Assembly (NCBI RefSeq): GCF_004145405.1
Contig: NZ_SELQ01000002.1
Span: 558,001 to 622,000 of the forward strand
Direction of reading: 5' to 3'
Source of the DNA: Salipiger sp. IMCC34102
Lineage (GTDB): Bacteria > Pseudomonadota > Alphaproteobacteria > Rhodobacterales > Rhodobacteraceae
Length of the DNA stretch: 64,000 bases
The position numbers were made by a program, and so were the translations under genes. Position 1 is the stretch's first letter; each line of letters starts with the position of its first letter. Under the pieces are notes generated by a model that saw only the letters and a program-made list of their open reading frames with translations, did no database searches and was not told where the DNA came from. Positions 54,750 through 62,718 of this stretch are shown here, one piece after another.

Positions 54750-56088
54750 GCGGCTGTTCGGCAAGCCCGATGGAGGCTCCGGCGGAGCCTCCAGGACGCG
54801 AACGGGCGGAGCCCCGGACCAGAACCGGTCCGATGAAATCGGCGGGGGGGCCAGCGGAGCCACCCAGGGTCGAACGGGCGGAGCTTCGGGCGTTCTGGAT
54901 GAAACCCGGTCCGAAACCGCCCCCCGCGGTCCCGCAGGCGCGACCGCGGCCCCCGAACGCGCGGAGGCCCCCCGCAAGGCTCACGAAGGCCGGGACCGCG
55001 CGGAAGGTGCGCCGGCCTCCGCCGCGACCGCGACCCGGTCCGGCATCCTGGGCTTCCTGACCGCCACGCGCGGGCGGGGCCGGATGGACTGGACCGACTG
55101 GGTGTCCTACGCTTACCTGACCTTCGGCATCTTTTTGATGTTCGGCCCCGTGGTCTGGCTGGTGCTGTCCAGCTTCAAGGACCAGAACGAACTCGACCGC
55201 TTTCCGCCGCGGTTCCTGCCTTATGCCCAGGAAACCATGGTCGTCGACGGCTTCGACGACCCCCTGCCCATCTTCGTGGTGACCGAAGGAGAGCTCGAAG
55301 GGCAGCGCGTGGGCCAGACCCGTCGCGCCGCCGGCCGGGCCGAGGTCGTCACGCAGGACGATCCCGACAATCGCATCCGCCTGACCACCGACCAGATCAC
55401 GCCGGTCGAAGGGGTGGCCTTCGCGACGGAGAACTACACCCAGCTCTTCGAGCGGTTCAACTTCATGCAGTTCTTCTGGAACTCGACCTTCATCACGCTG
55501 ATGTCGACCGCGATCATGCTGCTGGTGAACTCCATGGCCGCCTTCGCGCTGTCGAAGTACCAGTTCCGGGGGCGCACCTCGGTGCTGCTGATCGTGATCG
55601 GCACGCTGATGATCCCGCAGACGGTCGTTCTGGTGCCGCTCTTCCTGATCGTGACCGAGATGGGGATGTTCAATTCGCTCTGGGGCGTCATCATCCCCGG
55701 CGCCGCCACGCCCACCGGCGTCTTCCTGCTGCGCCAGTACATGATCACCATCCCCGACGAGATCCTGGACGCGGCCCGGATGGACAAGGCCAGCGAATGG
55801 AAGATCTTCTGGCGCATCATCGTGCCGCTCTCGGCCCCCGCCATCGCGGTGCTCGCGATCCTCGCGATCATGTGGCGCTGGAACGACTTCCTCTGGCCGC
55901 TGATCGTGCTGACCCGGACCGAGAACTTCACCCTTCAACTGGCGCTCAATTCGTTCCAGGGCGAGTTGCAGACCGATTGGCCCAGCCTGCTTGCGATGAC
56001 CGTGTTGACCTTGCTGCCGATCGCCTCGGTCTTCATGTTCCTGCAACGCTACATCGCAACCGGCATCGCCTCGACGGGCGGCAAATGA
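54742..56088 (+). CDS. Sugar ABC transporter permease 2 with repeat-derived N-terminal extension
   Basis: A 448-residue MalG-type permease. Residues about 115-448 are normal: a first helix (WVSYAYLTFGIFLMFGPVVWLVLSS), a periplasmic insert near 155-215, five more helices and the EAA loop LDAARMDKASEWKIFWRIIVPLSAPAI. The first 110 residues are Gly/Ala/Arg-rich, hydrophilic and low in complexity, and are encoded by repeats. ATG 54742 has GGAGG seven bases upstream and overlaps the previous stop, which supports this start. ATG 55084 (MDWTDW) would give a normal 334-residue protein and is the alternative if the region is untranslated. Confidence 0.85.
   Translation: MGERLFGKPDGGSGGASRTRTGGAPDQNRSDEIGGGASGATQGRTGGASGVLDETRSETAPRGPAGATAAPERAEAPRKAHEGRDRAEGAPASAATATRSGILGFLTATRGRGRMDWTDWVSYAYLTFGIFLMFGPVVWLVLSSFKDQNELDRFPPRFLPYAQETMVVDGFDDPLPIFVVTEGELEGQRVGQTRRAAGRAEVVTQDDPDNRIRLTTDQITPVEGVAFATENYTQLFERFNFMQFFWNSTFITLMSTAIMLLVNSMAAFALSKYQFRGRTSVLLIVIGTLMIPQTVVLVPLFLIVTEMGMFNSLWGVIIPGAATPTGVFLLRQYMITIPDEILDAARMDKASEWKIFWRIIVPLSAPAIAVLAILAIMWRWNDFLWPLIVLTRTENFTLQLALNSFQGELQTDWPSLLAMTVLTLLPIASVFMFLQRYIATGIASTGGK
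54772..55042. repeat. Palindromic and tandem repeats inside the permease 5' region
   Basis: GGAGGCTCC (54772-54780) and GGAGCCTCC (54784-54792) are perfect 9-base arms around GGC. A unit of about 36 bases starting GCGGAGCC and ending with CGAACGGGCGGAGC-xx-CGG occurs at 54783-54818 and, diverged, at 54855-54890 (72-base period). CGGTCCG recurs at 54826, 54907 and 55036. The whole stretch stays in frame, giving repeated SGGASRTRTGGAP-like and GATQGRTGGASG peptides. Confidence 0.65.
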
Positions 56089-56098
56089 GAGAGGTGTC

Positions 56099-57169
56099 AT
56101 GGCACGGGTTGAACTGAACAGGGTCCGCAAGTCCTTCGGCGACGTCGAGGTGATCAAGGGCATCGATCTCGACGTCCAGCACGGGGAATTCTGCGTCTTC
56201 GTGGGCCCCTCCGGCTGCGGCAAGTCAACGCTATTGCGCATGATCTCGGGGCTGGAGCCGATTTCGGGCGGCGACATCGTCATCGGCGACGAGGTGGTCA
56301 ACCGCATCCCCGCCGCCGATCGCGGCCTTGCGATGGTGTTCCAGAGCTACGCGCTCTACCCGCACATGACCGTGCGCCAGAACCTGTCCTTCGGGTTGGA
56401 GAACACCCAGACGCCGAAGGCGGAGATCCGCGAGACGGTCGATCGCGTGGCGAGGATGCTGCAGATCGACATGCTGCTCGACCGAAGGCCCAAGGACCTG
56501 TCGGGCGGCCAGCGCCAGCGGGTCGCGATCGGCCGCGCCGTGGTGCGCGAACCGCGCGTGTTCCTCTTCGACGAGCCCCTGTCGAACCTCGACGCGGAGT
56601 TGCGCGTCGACATGCGCAAGGAGATCACCGCGCTGCACCGGCGCCTTCAGAACACGATGATCTACGTCACCCACGATCAGGTCGAGGCGATGACCATGGC
56701 CGACAAGATCGCCGTCCTGCGCCAGGGCGAGCTGGAGCAGTTCGGTCGGCCGCTCGATCTTTACAACCGGCCGCGCAACCTCTTCGTGGCGGGGTTCATC
56801 GGATCGCCCAAGATGAACTTCCTCTCGGGCCGGATCGAAGACGCGGCCCTGCGGTTGGACAGCGGCGAGACGCTGTCGCTGCCTGCCACCGGTTTCGATC
56901 TGTCGGAGGGCCGCGCCGTCACCCTCGGCGTCCGCCCCAACCACCTCGACATCGCCGAAGGCGGCCCGCTGCCGCTGACCGTCAGCAGCGTCGAGCAGCT
57001 GGGCGGCGAATCCTACGTCTACGGTGCGCTGTCGGACGGCACGGATCTGACGCTGCACCTCTCCGGGCAGGTCGGCGCCGAGGTCGGCGAGACCCTGCAC
57101 ATCGCCCCCCGGGGCGACGAGATCCACCTGTTCGACAGCGACACCGGCCTGTCCCTGCGCCGCGATTGA
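56099..57169 (+). CDS. UgpC/MalK-type ABC transporter ATP-binding protein (second importer)
   Basis: A 356-residue ATPase with Walker A GPSGCGKSTLLRMISGL near residue 36, signature LSGGQRQRVAIGRAVV near 135, Walker B VFLFDEPLSNLDAELR near 157, switch His in YVTHDQVEAMTMADK near 190, and a C-terminal TOBE domain. It closes the transporter part of the operon and lies 10 bases before uxuA. Confidence 0.93.
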   Translation: MARVELNRVRKSFGDVEVIKGIDLDVQHGEFCVFVGPSGCGKSTLLRMISGLEPISGGDIVIGDEVVNRIPAADRGLAMVFQSYALYPHMTVRQNLSFGLENTQTPKAEIRETVDRVARMLQIDMLLDRRPKDLSGGQRQRVAIGRAVVREPRVFLFDEPLSNLDAELRVDMRKEITALHRRLQNTMIYVTHDQVEAMTMADKIAVLRQGELEQFGRPLDLYNRPRNLFVAGFIGSPKMNFLSGRIEDAALRLDSGETLSLPATGFDLSEGRAVTLGVRPNHLDIAEGGPLPLTVSSVEQLGGESYVYGALSDGTDLTLHLSGQVGAEVGETLHIAPRGDEIHLFDSDTGLSLRRD

Positions 57170-57179
57170 GGAGCCTGCC

Positions 57180-58382
57180 ATGAAGGAAACCTGGCGCTGG
57201 TTCGGCCCCGCCGACGAAATCGCGATCCCCGAGATCGTGCAAACGGGGGCGACCGGAATCGTATCGGCCCTGCATCACATCGCCCCCGGGGCGGTCTGGT
57301 CGCCCGAGGAAATCGCCACCCGCAAAGCCCAGATCGAAGGCCCTGCCGAGGCCCCCAGCGGGCTGAGCTGGGACGTGGTGGAAAGCCTGCCGGTGTCGGA
57401 GGCAATCAAGACCCAGACCGGCGACTGGCGTACGCATCTGCAGGCCTACCGCGAAAGCCTCGCGCATCTGGCCCAGGCGGGGCTGCAGGTCATCTGTTAC
57501 AACTTCATGCCGGTCCTCGACTGGACCCGCACCGATCTTGCCGCGCGCCAGCCGAACGGCGGGACGGCCATGGCCTTTGACCTCGTGGATTTCGCGGTCT
57601 TCGATCTGCATCTGCTGGGGCGCGCCGACGCGGGCGAGGATTACGGCGCACAGATAAAGGCCGCCGCCGAACGCCGTGCCGCCGAAATGGACGATGCGGT
57701 CCGGGTGGCGCTGACCTCCAACATCGTGGCGGGCCTGCCCGGCGCCAACGACCGCTGGACGCTGGACGACGTGCGCGCGCATCTGGCGACCTACGATCGC
57801 ATCTCGCCCGACCGGCTGCGGCAGAACCTGATCGATTTCCTGGCCGAGGTCGCCCCCACAGCCCAGGACCTGGGGCTGCGACTGTGCTGCCATCCCGACG
57901 ACCCGCCGTTCCCGCTGCTTGGCCTGCCACGGGTCATGTCGACGATCGACGACTACGCCGCCGTGCTGGACGCAGTGGATTTGCCCTCCAACGGGGCGAC
58001 GCTGTGCACGGGGTCGCTGGGCGTGGACGCCGCCTTCGACCCGGTGGCCTTCGTCCGCAGGCATGGGCCCCGCATCCACTTCGTCCACCTGCGCAACACG
58101 ACGCGCACCGCTCCCGACGACGGCCTGCGCACCAGTTTCCACGAATCAGAGCATCTGGCCGGCGACACCGACATGATCGCCACCATCGCGGCGCTGCTGG
58201 ACGAGGAAGCACGCCGCCGTGCCGAGGGACGGGTCGACGCGCAAATTCCCATGCGCCCCGATCACGGTCACGCGCTCCTGTCGGATTTCGACCGGCCGAT
58301 GATGCCGGGCTATCCGCTGATCGGACGCCTGCGCGGTCTGGCCGAGTTGCGCGGGGCGATGGCCGCCCTTTCGCCGCGCTGA
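57180..58382 (+). CDS. uxuA: Mannonate dehydratase
   Basis: Dehydrates D-mannonate to KDG in the glucuronate branch. The 400-residue TIM-barrel enzyme shows WRWFGPADEIAIPEIVQTGATGIVSALHHI at the N-terminus, VICYNFMPVLDWTRTDLA near 105, LRLCCHPDDPPFPLLGLPRVMST near 240 with the metal-binding Cys/His, and HFVHLRNTTRT and MRPDHGHALLSDF near 300-355. Its position at the end of the Gfo/Idh-ABC operon suggests the imported compound yields glucuronate, fructuronate or mannonate. Confidence 0.95.
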   Translation: MKETWRWFGPADEIAIPEIVQTGATGIVSALHHIAPGAVWSPEEIATRKAQIEGPAEAPSGLSWDVVESLPVSEAIKTQTGDWRTHLQAYRESLAHLAQAGLQVICYNFMPVLDWTRTDLAARQPNGGTAMAFDLVDFAVFDLHLLGRADAGEDYGAQIKAAAERRAAEMDDAVRVALTSNIVAGLPGANDRWTLDDVRAHLATYDRISPDRLRQNLIDFLAEVAPTAQDLGLRLCCHPDDPPFPLLGLPRVMSTIDDYAAVLDAVDLPSNGATLCTGSLGVDAAFDPVAFVRRHGPRIHFVHLRNTTRTAPDDGLRTSFHESEHLAGDTDMIATIAALLDEEARRRAEGRVDAQIPMRPDHGHALLSDFDRPMMPGYPLIGRLRGLAELRGAMAALSPR

Positions 58383-58434
58383 GGCGCGCGTCCGACCGGG
58401 TATTTGCGCGGCCGTCCCCTTGCCGGTAGGATCA

Positions 58435-58470
58435 CGAAACGCCCGCGTTTCGGTGTCGAAACCCGCGCGT
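58435..58470. promoter_or_regulatory. CGAAACG palindrome before the winged-helix regulator
   Basis: CGAAACG (58435-58441) and CGTTTCG (58446-58452) are perfect 7-base arms, and CGAAAC appears again at 58457, so the motif CGAAAC-x-CCGCG is repeated. The site starts 63 bases before the ATG at 58498 and could be an autoregulatory operator, or part of the uxuA 3' end. Confidence 0.45.
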
Positions 58471-58497
58471 CACACCGACGAAAAAGGGGCCTGATTC

Positions 58498-59013
58498 ATG
58501 CAAGAACCCGGTGAGCGACGCATCGTCTCCTCCCGTCACCTGGCCGAAGGCGAGGGATGGGAATCCTCGGAAGTCGAATACGGCATGATCATCGCCTTCA
58601 ACGGGTTCAGCCGCTGGATGGGCCGCTGCATGACCGCTGCCGGCATGCCCGAGATGTCGCCCCTGGAAATCCTGGTCCTGCACAACACCAACCACCGCGA
58701 CCGCGAGAAGCGGCTGACCGACATCGCCTTCTTGCTGAACATAGAGGACACGCATACGGTCAACTACGCCCTGCGCAAGCTGCTGAAGCTGGAGCTTCTG
58801 ACCTCAGAGAAACGCGGCAAGGAGGTGTTCTACCGCACGTCCGAGGCGGGTCGCGCCCTTTGCGCCGAGTACCGCAAGATCCGCGAGCAATGCCTGCTGG
58901 ACGTGCTGCCCAACACCGGCCTCGACGGCGACGACCTGCGCCGGATCGCCAGCGCCCTGCGCGCCCTCTCCGGCGTCTACGATCAGGCGAGCCGGACGGC
59001 GGCCTCTCTCTAG
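58498..59013 (+). CDS. Winged-helix (MarR-like) transcriptional regulator
   Basis: A 171-residue protein with a MarR-like winged helix: EYGMIIAFNGFSRWMGRCMTAAGMPEMSPLEILVLHNTNHRDREKRLTDIAFLLNIEDTHTVNYALRKLLKLELLTSEKRGKEVFYRTSEAG spans residues 27-118. The N-terminal 25 residues are polar. It is convergent with the TRAP operon, overlapping its last gene by four bases, so it is the obvious candidate regulator of the TRAP/pxp region. The ligand is unknown. Confidence 0.78.
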   Translation: MQEPGERRIVSSRHLAEGEGWESSEVEYGMIIAFNGFSRWMGRCMTAAGMPEMSPLEILVLHNTNHRDREKRLTDIAFLLNIEDTHTVNYALRKLLKLELLTSEKRGKEVFYRTSEAGRALCAEYRKIREQCLLDVLPNTGLDGDDLRRIASALRALSGVYDQASRTAASL

Positions 59014-60317
59014 CGCAGCATCAGCTGCGGCAGGATCGTCACGATCTGCGGAAAGACGGTGATCAGGACGGCCCCCAGCAAGAGCAGGCAGAAGAACGGC
59101 AAAGCCGCCCGCGCGATGCGCAGGATGTCGATGCCCGTCAGCCCCTGGATCACGAATAGGTTGAAGCCCACGGGCGGCGTGATCTGGCTCATCTCGACCA
59201 CGATCACAAGGTAGATGCCGAACCAGAGCGGGTCGATTCCCACCGCCTCGACCATCGGCAGGATGATGGAGGTGGTCAGCACCACGACCGAAATTCCGTC
59301 TAGGAAACAGCCCAGCACCACGAAGAACACCGTCAGGGCGGCCAGCAGGGCGTAGGGCGACAACTCGAACCCCGCGATCCAGACGGCGAGGTTGCGCGGA
59401 ATGCCGGTGAAGCCCATGGCGATGGACAGGACGGCGGCGCCGAACAGGATGAATGCGATCATGCAGCTGGTCCGCGTGGCCGAGATCAGCGCCTGCCCGA
59501 ATTCACGCAGACCGAATTTCCCCGACAGCCACGCCAGCAGGACCGACAGGACCACCCCGACGGCCGCCGCGTCGGTCGGCGAGGCGACGCCGGTGTAGAT
59601 GGTCCCGATCACGCCCAGGATCAGCAGCATCACGGGGATCAGCCGGCGCGAGGCCACGAGCTTCTCGCGCAGCGAAAACTGGCGCACCTCGGCAGGGATC
59701 GCGTCGGGAAAGCGCCAGGCCTGCAGCATGACGTAACCGGTGAAGAGACCCACGAGCAGCAGACCTGGCAGGATGCCCGCGATGAAGAGGCGGGCGATGG
59801 ATTGCTCTGTCGCGACACCGTAGACGATCATTATGATCGACGGCGGGATCAGCAAACCAAGAGTGGCCGAGCCCGCCAGAGTGCCCAGGATCAACCCTTC
59901 GGGGTAGCCGCGACCGGTGAGCTCCGGCATCGACATCCGTCCCACCGTCGCCGCCGTCGCCGCAGAGGATCCCGACACGGCGGCGAAGATCGCGCAGCCC
60001 AGCACGTTGACGTGCAAGAGCCGTCCCGGAAGCCGCCCCAGCCAGGGGGCGAGGCCGCTGAACATGTCCTCGCTCAACCGCGATCGCAGCAGGATCTCTC
60101 CCATGAAGATAAAAAGCGGCAGCGCGGCAAGCGGCCAGCTGTGGCTATGCGCCCAGAAGGTCGTCGCCAGCACCTGCCCCGCGGGCGCGCCGGAAAAGAA
60201 GGTCAGCGCCGCAAGCGCCATGACCGCCAGCGACACCGCGACCCACAAGCCGCCCGCCAGCAGCGTCAGCAGCAGGATCAGCAGCACCAGGAACGTCATC
60301 GGATCGGACATGCTCAT
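59010..60317 (-). CDS. TRAP transporter large permease (DctM), second system
   Basis: A 435-residue membrane protein with about 12 helices. DctM segments: AAVSGSSAATAATVGRMSMPELTGRGYPEG near residue 110, LLIPPSIIMIVYGVATEQSIARLFIAG near 150, and WFGIYLVIVVEMSQITPPVGFNLFVIQGLTG near 370. ATG 60317 overlaps the DctQ stop; the frame is open further upstream but that is shadow. Substrate unknown; pxpBCA lies divergent beyond the binding-protein gene. Confidence 0.93.
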   Translation of the reverse strand: MSMSDPMTFLVLLILLLTLLAGGLWVAVSLAVMALAALTFFSGAPAGQVLATTFWAHSHSWPLAALPLFIFMGEILLRSRLSEDMFSGLAPWLGRLPGRLLHVNVLGCAIFAAVSGSSAATAATVGRMSMPELTGRGYPEGLILGTLAGSATLGLLIPPSIIMIVYGVATEQSIARLFIAGILPGLLLVGLFTGYVMLQAWRFPDAIPAEVRQFSLREKLVASRRLIPVMLLILGVIGTIYTGVASPTDAAAVGVVLSVLLAWLSGKFGLREFGQALISATRTSCMIAFILFGAAVLSIAMGFTGIPRNLAVWIAGFELSPYALLAALTVFFVVLGCFLDGISVVVLTTSIILPMVEAVGIDPLWFGIYLVIVVEMSQITPPVGFNLFVIQGLTGIDILRIARAALPFFCLLLLGAVLITVFPQIVTILPQLMLR

Positions 60318-60838
60318 TCGATCCCTTCGTCGGTCAGGATCGGGCCGCGCGCGCGCAGGCTCTCGAGCAGCGTGTCCACGAAGGCCAGTGCCAGCAGTGC
60401 AAGCCCCGCCACCATGAAGCTTTGCGGCATCCAGATCGGGATCGCGACGATCCCCGTGGACTTGTCGTTGTAGCGCCAGCTTTCCTCCAGCAGGCGCGCG
60501 CCCCAGAAGGTGCCGTAGACGGCGAAGGCCGCGCCAACGGCCAGCGCGGCCAGTTCCGCCCCCCATCGCAGGGCGTCGGGCAACCGCTGGACGACAAGCC
60601 CCACCCGGATGTGCGCCCCGCTGCGCAAGGTGTAGGCCAGGGCCATGAAGCTTGCGGTGGACAAGAAGTAGCCGCAGAAATCGGCGTAGGACGGGATCGT
60701 GTAGGACCACGCCGCCCCGCCCAGGCGCGCCGCGATGTTGAAGCCGATCTGCGCCGTGATCACGAGGCAGATCGCCACGATGCAGGCGCCCGCCAGGCAG
60801 ACCCCCGCGAAGTAAAGCCGGTCGAGCAGCGTGCGCAT
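60314..60838 (-). CDS. TRAP transporter small permease (DctQ), second system
   Basis: A 174-residue protein with four membrane helices. The DctQ features YADFCGYFLSTASFMALAYTLRSGAHIRVGLVVQRL near residues 50-85 and a final helix are visible. It is coupled to DctM by a four-base overlap and is separated from the binding-protein gene by 64 bases carrying a hairpin. Confidence 0.88.
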   Translation of the reverse strand: MRTLLDRLYFAGVCLAGACIVAICLVITAQIGFNIAARLGGAAWSYTIPSYADFCGYFLSTASFMALAYTLRSGAHIRVGLVVQRLPDALRWGAELAALAVGAAFAVYGTFWGARLLEESWRYNDKSTGIVAIPIWMPQSFMVAGLALLALAFVDTLLESLRARGPILTDEGIE

Positions 60839-60870
60839 GGCGCGCCTCCTGTCAGGGAAGGATCGAGAAA

Positions 60871-60895
60871 GGCCCCCGCCGGTGGGACGAGGGCC
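60871..60895 (-). promoter_or_regulatory. Intercistronic hairpin after the second TRAP binding-protein gene
   Basis: On the minus strand GGCCCTCGTC (60895-60886) pairs with GGCGGGGGCC (60880-60871): 10 pairs with two G-U, loop CCACC, followed by TTTCT. It begins eight bases after the stop and precedes dctQ, the same layout as in the other importer operons. Confidence 0.65.
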
Positions 60896-60902
60896 GCTTC
60901 GC

Positions 60903-61868
60903 TTACTCGGACTGGTAGGCGTTCAGGATCTCCAGCGCCGGTTCGGAGGCACTGCTTTCCCAGTTCTCCAGCATGGTGTCGCCAATGTCCTGCAGACCGC
61001 TCGTCAACTCGTCCGTGGGCGCGGCCAGGGTCATGCCGTTCTCTTCCAGAACGGCGGTCTGGGCCGCGGTCTCCTCGCGCGACATCTCGATGCCCCGGGC
61101 TTCGGCGGCCTCGGCGGCCTCCATCACCGCTTGCTGCATCTCCTCCGACAGGCCGTCGAAGACTCGCGCGTTCACCACCACGATGTTCTTGGGCAGCCAG
61201 GCGTCGATCGCCGTGTAGGTGTCGACGAAGTCCCAGGCAGAGGAGTTGGCCCCGGTCGAAGGCGACGTGATCATCGCCTGCACCTGCCCCGTGGCGAAGG
61301 CCTGCGGGATGTCCGCGGCTTCGACCTGCACCGGGGCAGCCCCGGCCAGCGTGGCGAATTCCTCCAGCGCGGCATTGTAGGCCCGCATCCGCAGGCCGGT
61401 CATGCCGTCGATCGTCTCGATCTCGCCGTTGGTATAGAGCCCCTGTGCGGGCCAGGGCACGGAGAAGAGCGGGACCAGGTCCTGCTCGGCCAGCAGTTCG
61501 GTGATGACGGGCTCCTGCGCCGTCCAAAGCGCCTCGGCCTCCTCGTAGGAGGTCGCGAGGAACGGCAGGCTGTCCATGCCGTAGGCCGCGTCTTCGTTCA
61601 CGATGGACGACAGGAAGAATTCCCCGATCGGGACCTGGCGCGAACGGACGGCGTTCTTGATCTCGCCCCCCGGAAAGAGCGAACCGGCGGAATGGACGGT
61701 GATTTCGAGCGCGCCGTCGGTGGCGGCGCTGACGTCCTCGGCGAACTGCCGGATGTTCTGGGTGTGGAACGTACTGTCGCCGTATGGCGTTGGCATATCC
61801 CAGCTTTGGGCCAGCGCCGGTGTGGCCAGAACGCCGGTGGCGGCTACGAGGGTCGCAAATCTGTACAT
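60903..61868 (-). CDS. TRAP transporter solute-binding protein, second system
   Basis: A 321-residue DctP-like protein. Signal peptide MYRFATLVAATGVLATPALAQ; mature start SWDMPTPYGDSTFHTQNIRQFAEDV; TRAP core GLRMRAYNAALEEFATLAGAAPVQVEAADIPQAFATGQVQAMITSPSTG near residues 160-210 with the conserved Arg. Compared with the uronate DctP it belongs to a different subgroup. Its promoter region is shared with pxpBCA, so the ligand is plausibly 5-oxoproline, glutamate-like or another carboxylate; this rests on position alone. Confidence 0.88.
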   Translation of the reverse strand: MYRFATLVAATGVLATPALAQSWDMPTPYGDSTFHTQNIRQFAEDVSAATDGALEITVHSAGSLFPGGEIKNAVRSRQVPIGEFFLSSIVNEDAAYGMDSLPFLATSYEEAEALWTAQEPVITELLAEQDLVPLFSVPWPAQGLYTNGEIETIDGMTGLRMRAYNAALEEFATLAGAAPVQVEAADIPQAFATGQVQAMITSPSTGANSSAWDFVDTYTAIDAWLPKNIVVVNARVFDGLSEEMQQAVMEAAEAAEARGIEMSREETAAQTAVLEENGMTLAAPTDELTSGLQDIGDTMLENWESSASEPALEILNAYQSE

Positions 61869-61913
61869 GGTCGTCTCCCGTTGGGGGTCGCCGTTTGTCG
61901 GCAACCTTATCAT

Positions 61914-61953
61914 TGATGTTACGTTGACAATTTGTAAGCGTTTTGCAACATCA
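61914..61953. promoter_or_regulatory. Divergent promoter with TGATGTT/AACATCA inverted repeat
   Basis: TGATGTT (61914-61920) and AACATCA (61947-61953) are inverted arms 26 bases apart, flanking TTGACA (61924-61929), a good -35 for pxpB. TTAC and GTAA (61919-61922, 61934-61937) form an inner repeat. The AT-rich 112-base gap between the binding-protein gene and pxpB is therefore a probable operator-promoter for both. Confidence 0.5.
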
Positions 61954-61980
61954 GTCAAGTCCTTCCGAATTGAGGTCCAG

Positions 61981-62718
61981 ATGCCCGACCCCGACGTCCC
62001 GAACGATACGCAGATCGCCCCCTTGGGACAGGACGGCGTACTCGTGCGGTTCGGCGACGGGGCCACGGCGCATCCGGCGAAGGCGCGCAGTTTCGGTGCC
62101 ACGGTGCGCGGCGCGGGCCTGGACGGCATCGGTGAAGTGGCGACCTCGCTTGCTTCTACCCTCGTGCGATTCGACCCCCGTGCCGTCTCCCGCGCGACGG
62201 TGGAGGTCCACTTGCGCGCCCTGCTCGCCACCCCGCGAGAAATCGCGGCGACCGAAAGCCGGCTATGGACGATCCCTGCCAGTTTCGGCGGGGACGACGG
62301 CCCACAACTGGCCGATGCCGCGGGGCTCGCGGACCTCTCCCCCGAGGCGGCCATCGCCGAGATCGCCGAGACGGAGCTGTCGGTCCTGACCATCGGTTTC
62401 GCGCCCGGGCAGCCCTACCTTGGCCACTTGCCCGAGCGTTGGGACCTGCCGCGGCAGACCGACCTGACGCCACGGGTGCCGGAAGGCGCGCTGGTCGTGG
62501 CCTTGCGGCAGATCGTGCTCTTCGCGAACCCCAGCCCGACCGGATGGCGACAGGTCGGACGGACCGCCTTTCGCCCCTTTCGTCCGGACCGCGCCGAGCC
62601 CTTCGCCCTGCGCGCCGGGGACCGGATCCGCTTTTCACCGGTCGATGCCCGGACGCTGCGGGATCTCGGGCAGGCGCCCGACGGGCTGGGCGGCGCCATT
62701 TGTGAGGGCGAAGCATGA
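61981..62718 (+). CDS. pxpB: 5-oxoprolinase subunit B (KipI family)
   Basis: A 245-residue cytoplasmic protein of the PxpB/KipI family. It has a long N-terminal domain and the typical cyclophilin-like C-terminal domain: TIGFAPGQPYLGHLPERWDLPRQTDLTPRVPEGALVVALRQIVLFANPSPTGWRQVGRT near residues 140-200. With PxpA and PxpC it hydrolyses 5-oxo-L-proline to glutamate with ATP. ATG 61981 starts the protein; the frame continues upstream through the promoter. Stop overlaps the pxpC start. Confidence 0.9.
   Translation: MPDPDVPNDTQIAPLGQDGVLVRFGDGATAHPAKARSFGATVRGAGLDGIGEVATSLASTLVRFDPRAVSRATVEVHLRALLATPREIAATESRLWTIPASFGGDDGPQLADAAGLADLSPEAAIAEIAETELSVLTIGFAPGQPYLGHLPERWDLPRQTDLTPRVPEGALVVALRQIVLFANPSPTGWRQVGRTAFRPFRPDRAEPFALRAGDRIRFSPVDARTLRDLGQAPDGLGGAICEGEA

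Noticed and set aside
54604-56307. A 567-codon minus-strand open frame opposite the repeat-containing permease
   Set aside because: It consists of His/Arg/Glu-rich shadow sequence and Gly/Pro-rich repeat translation, with no start signal or family match.
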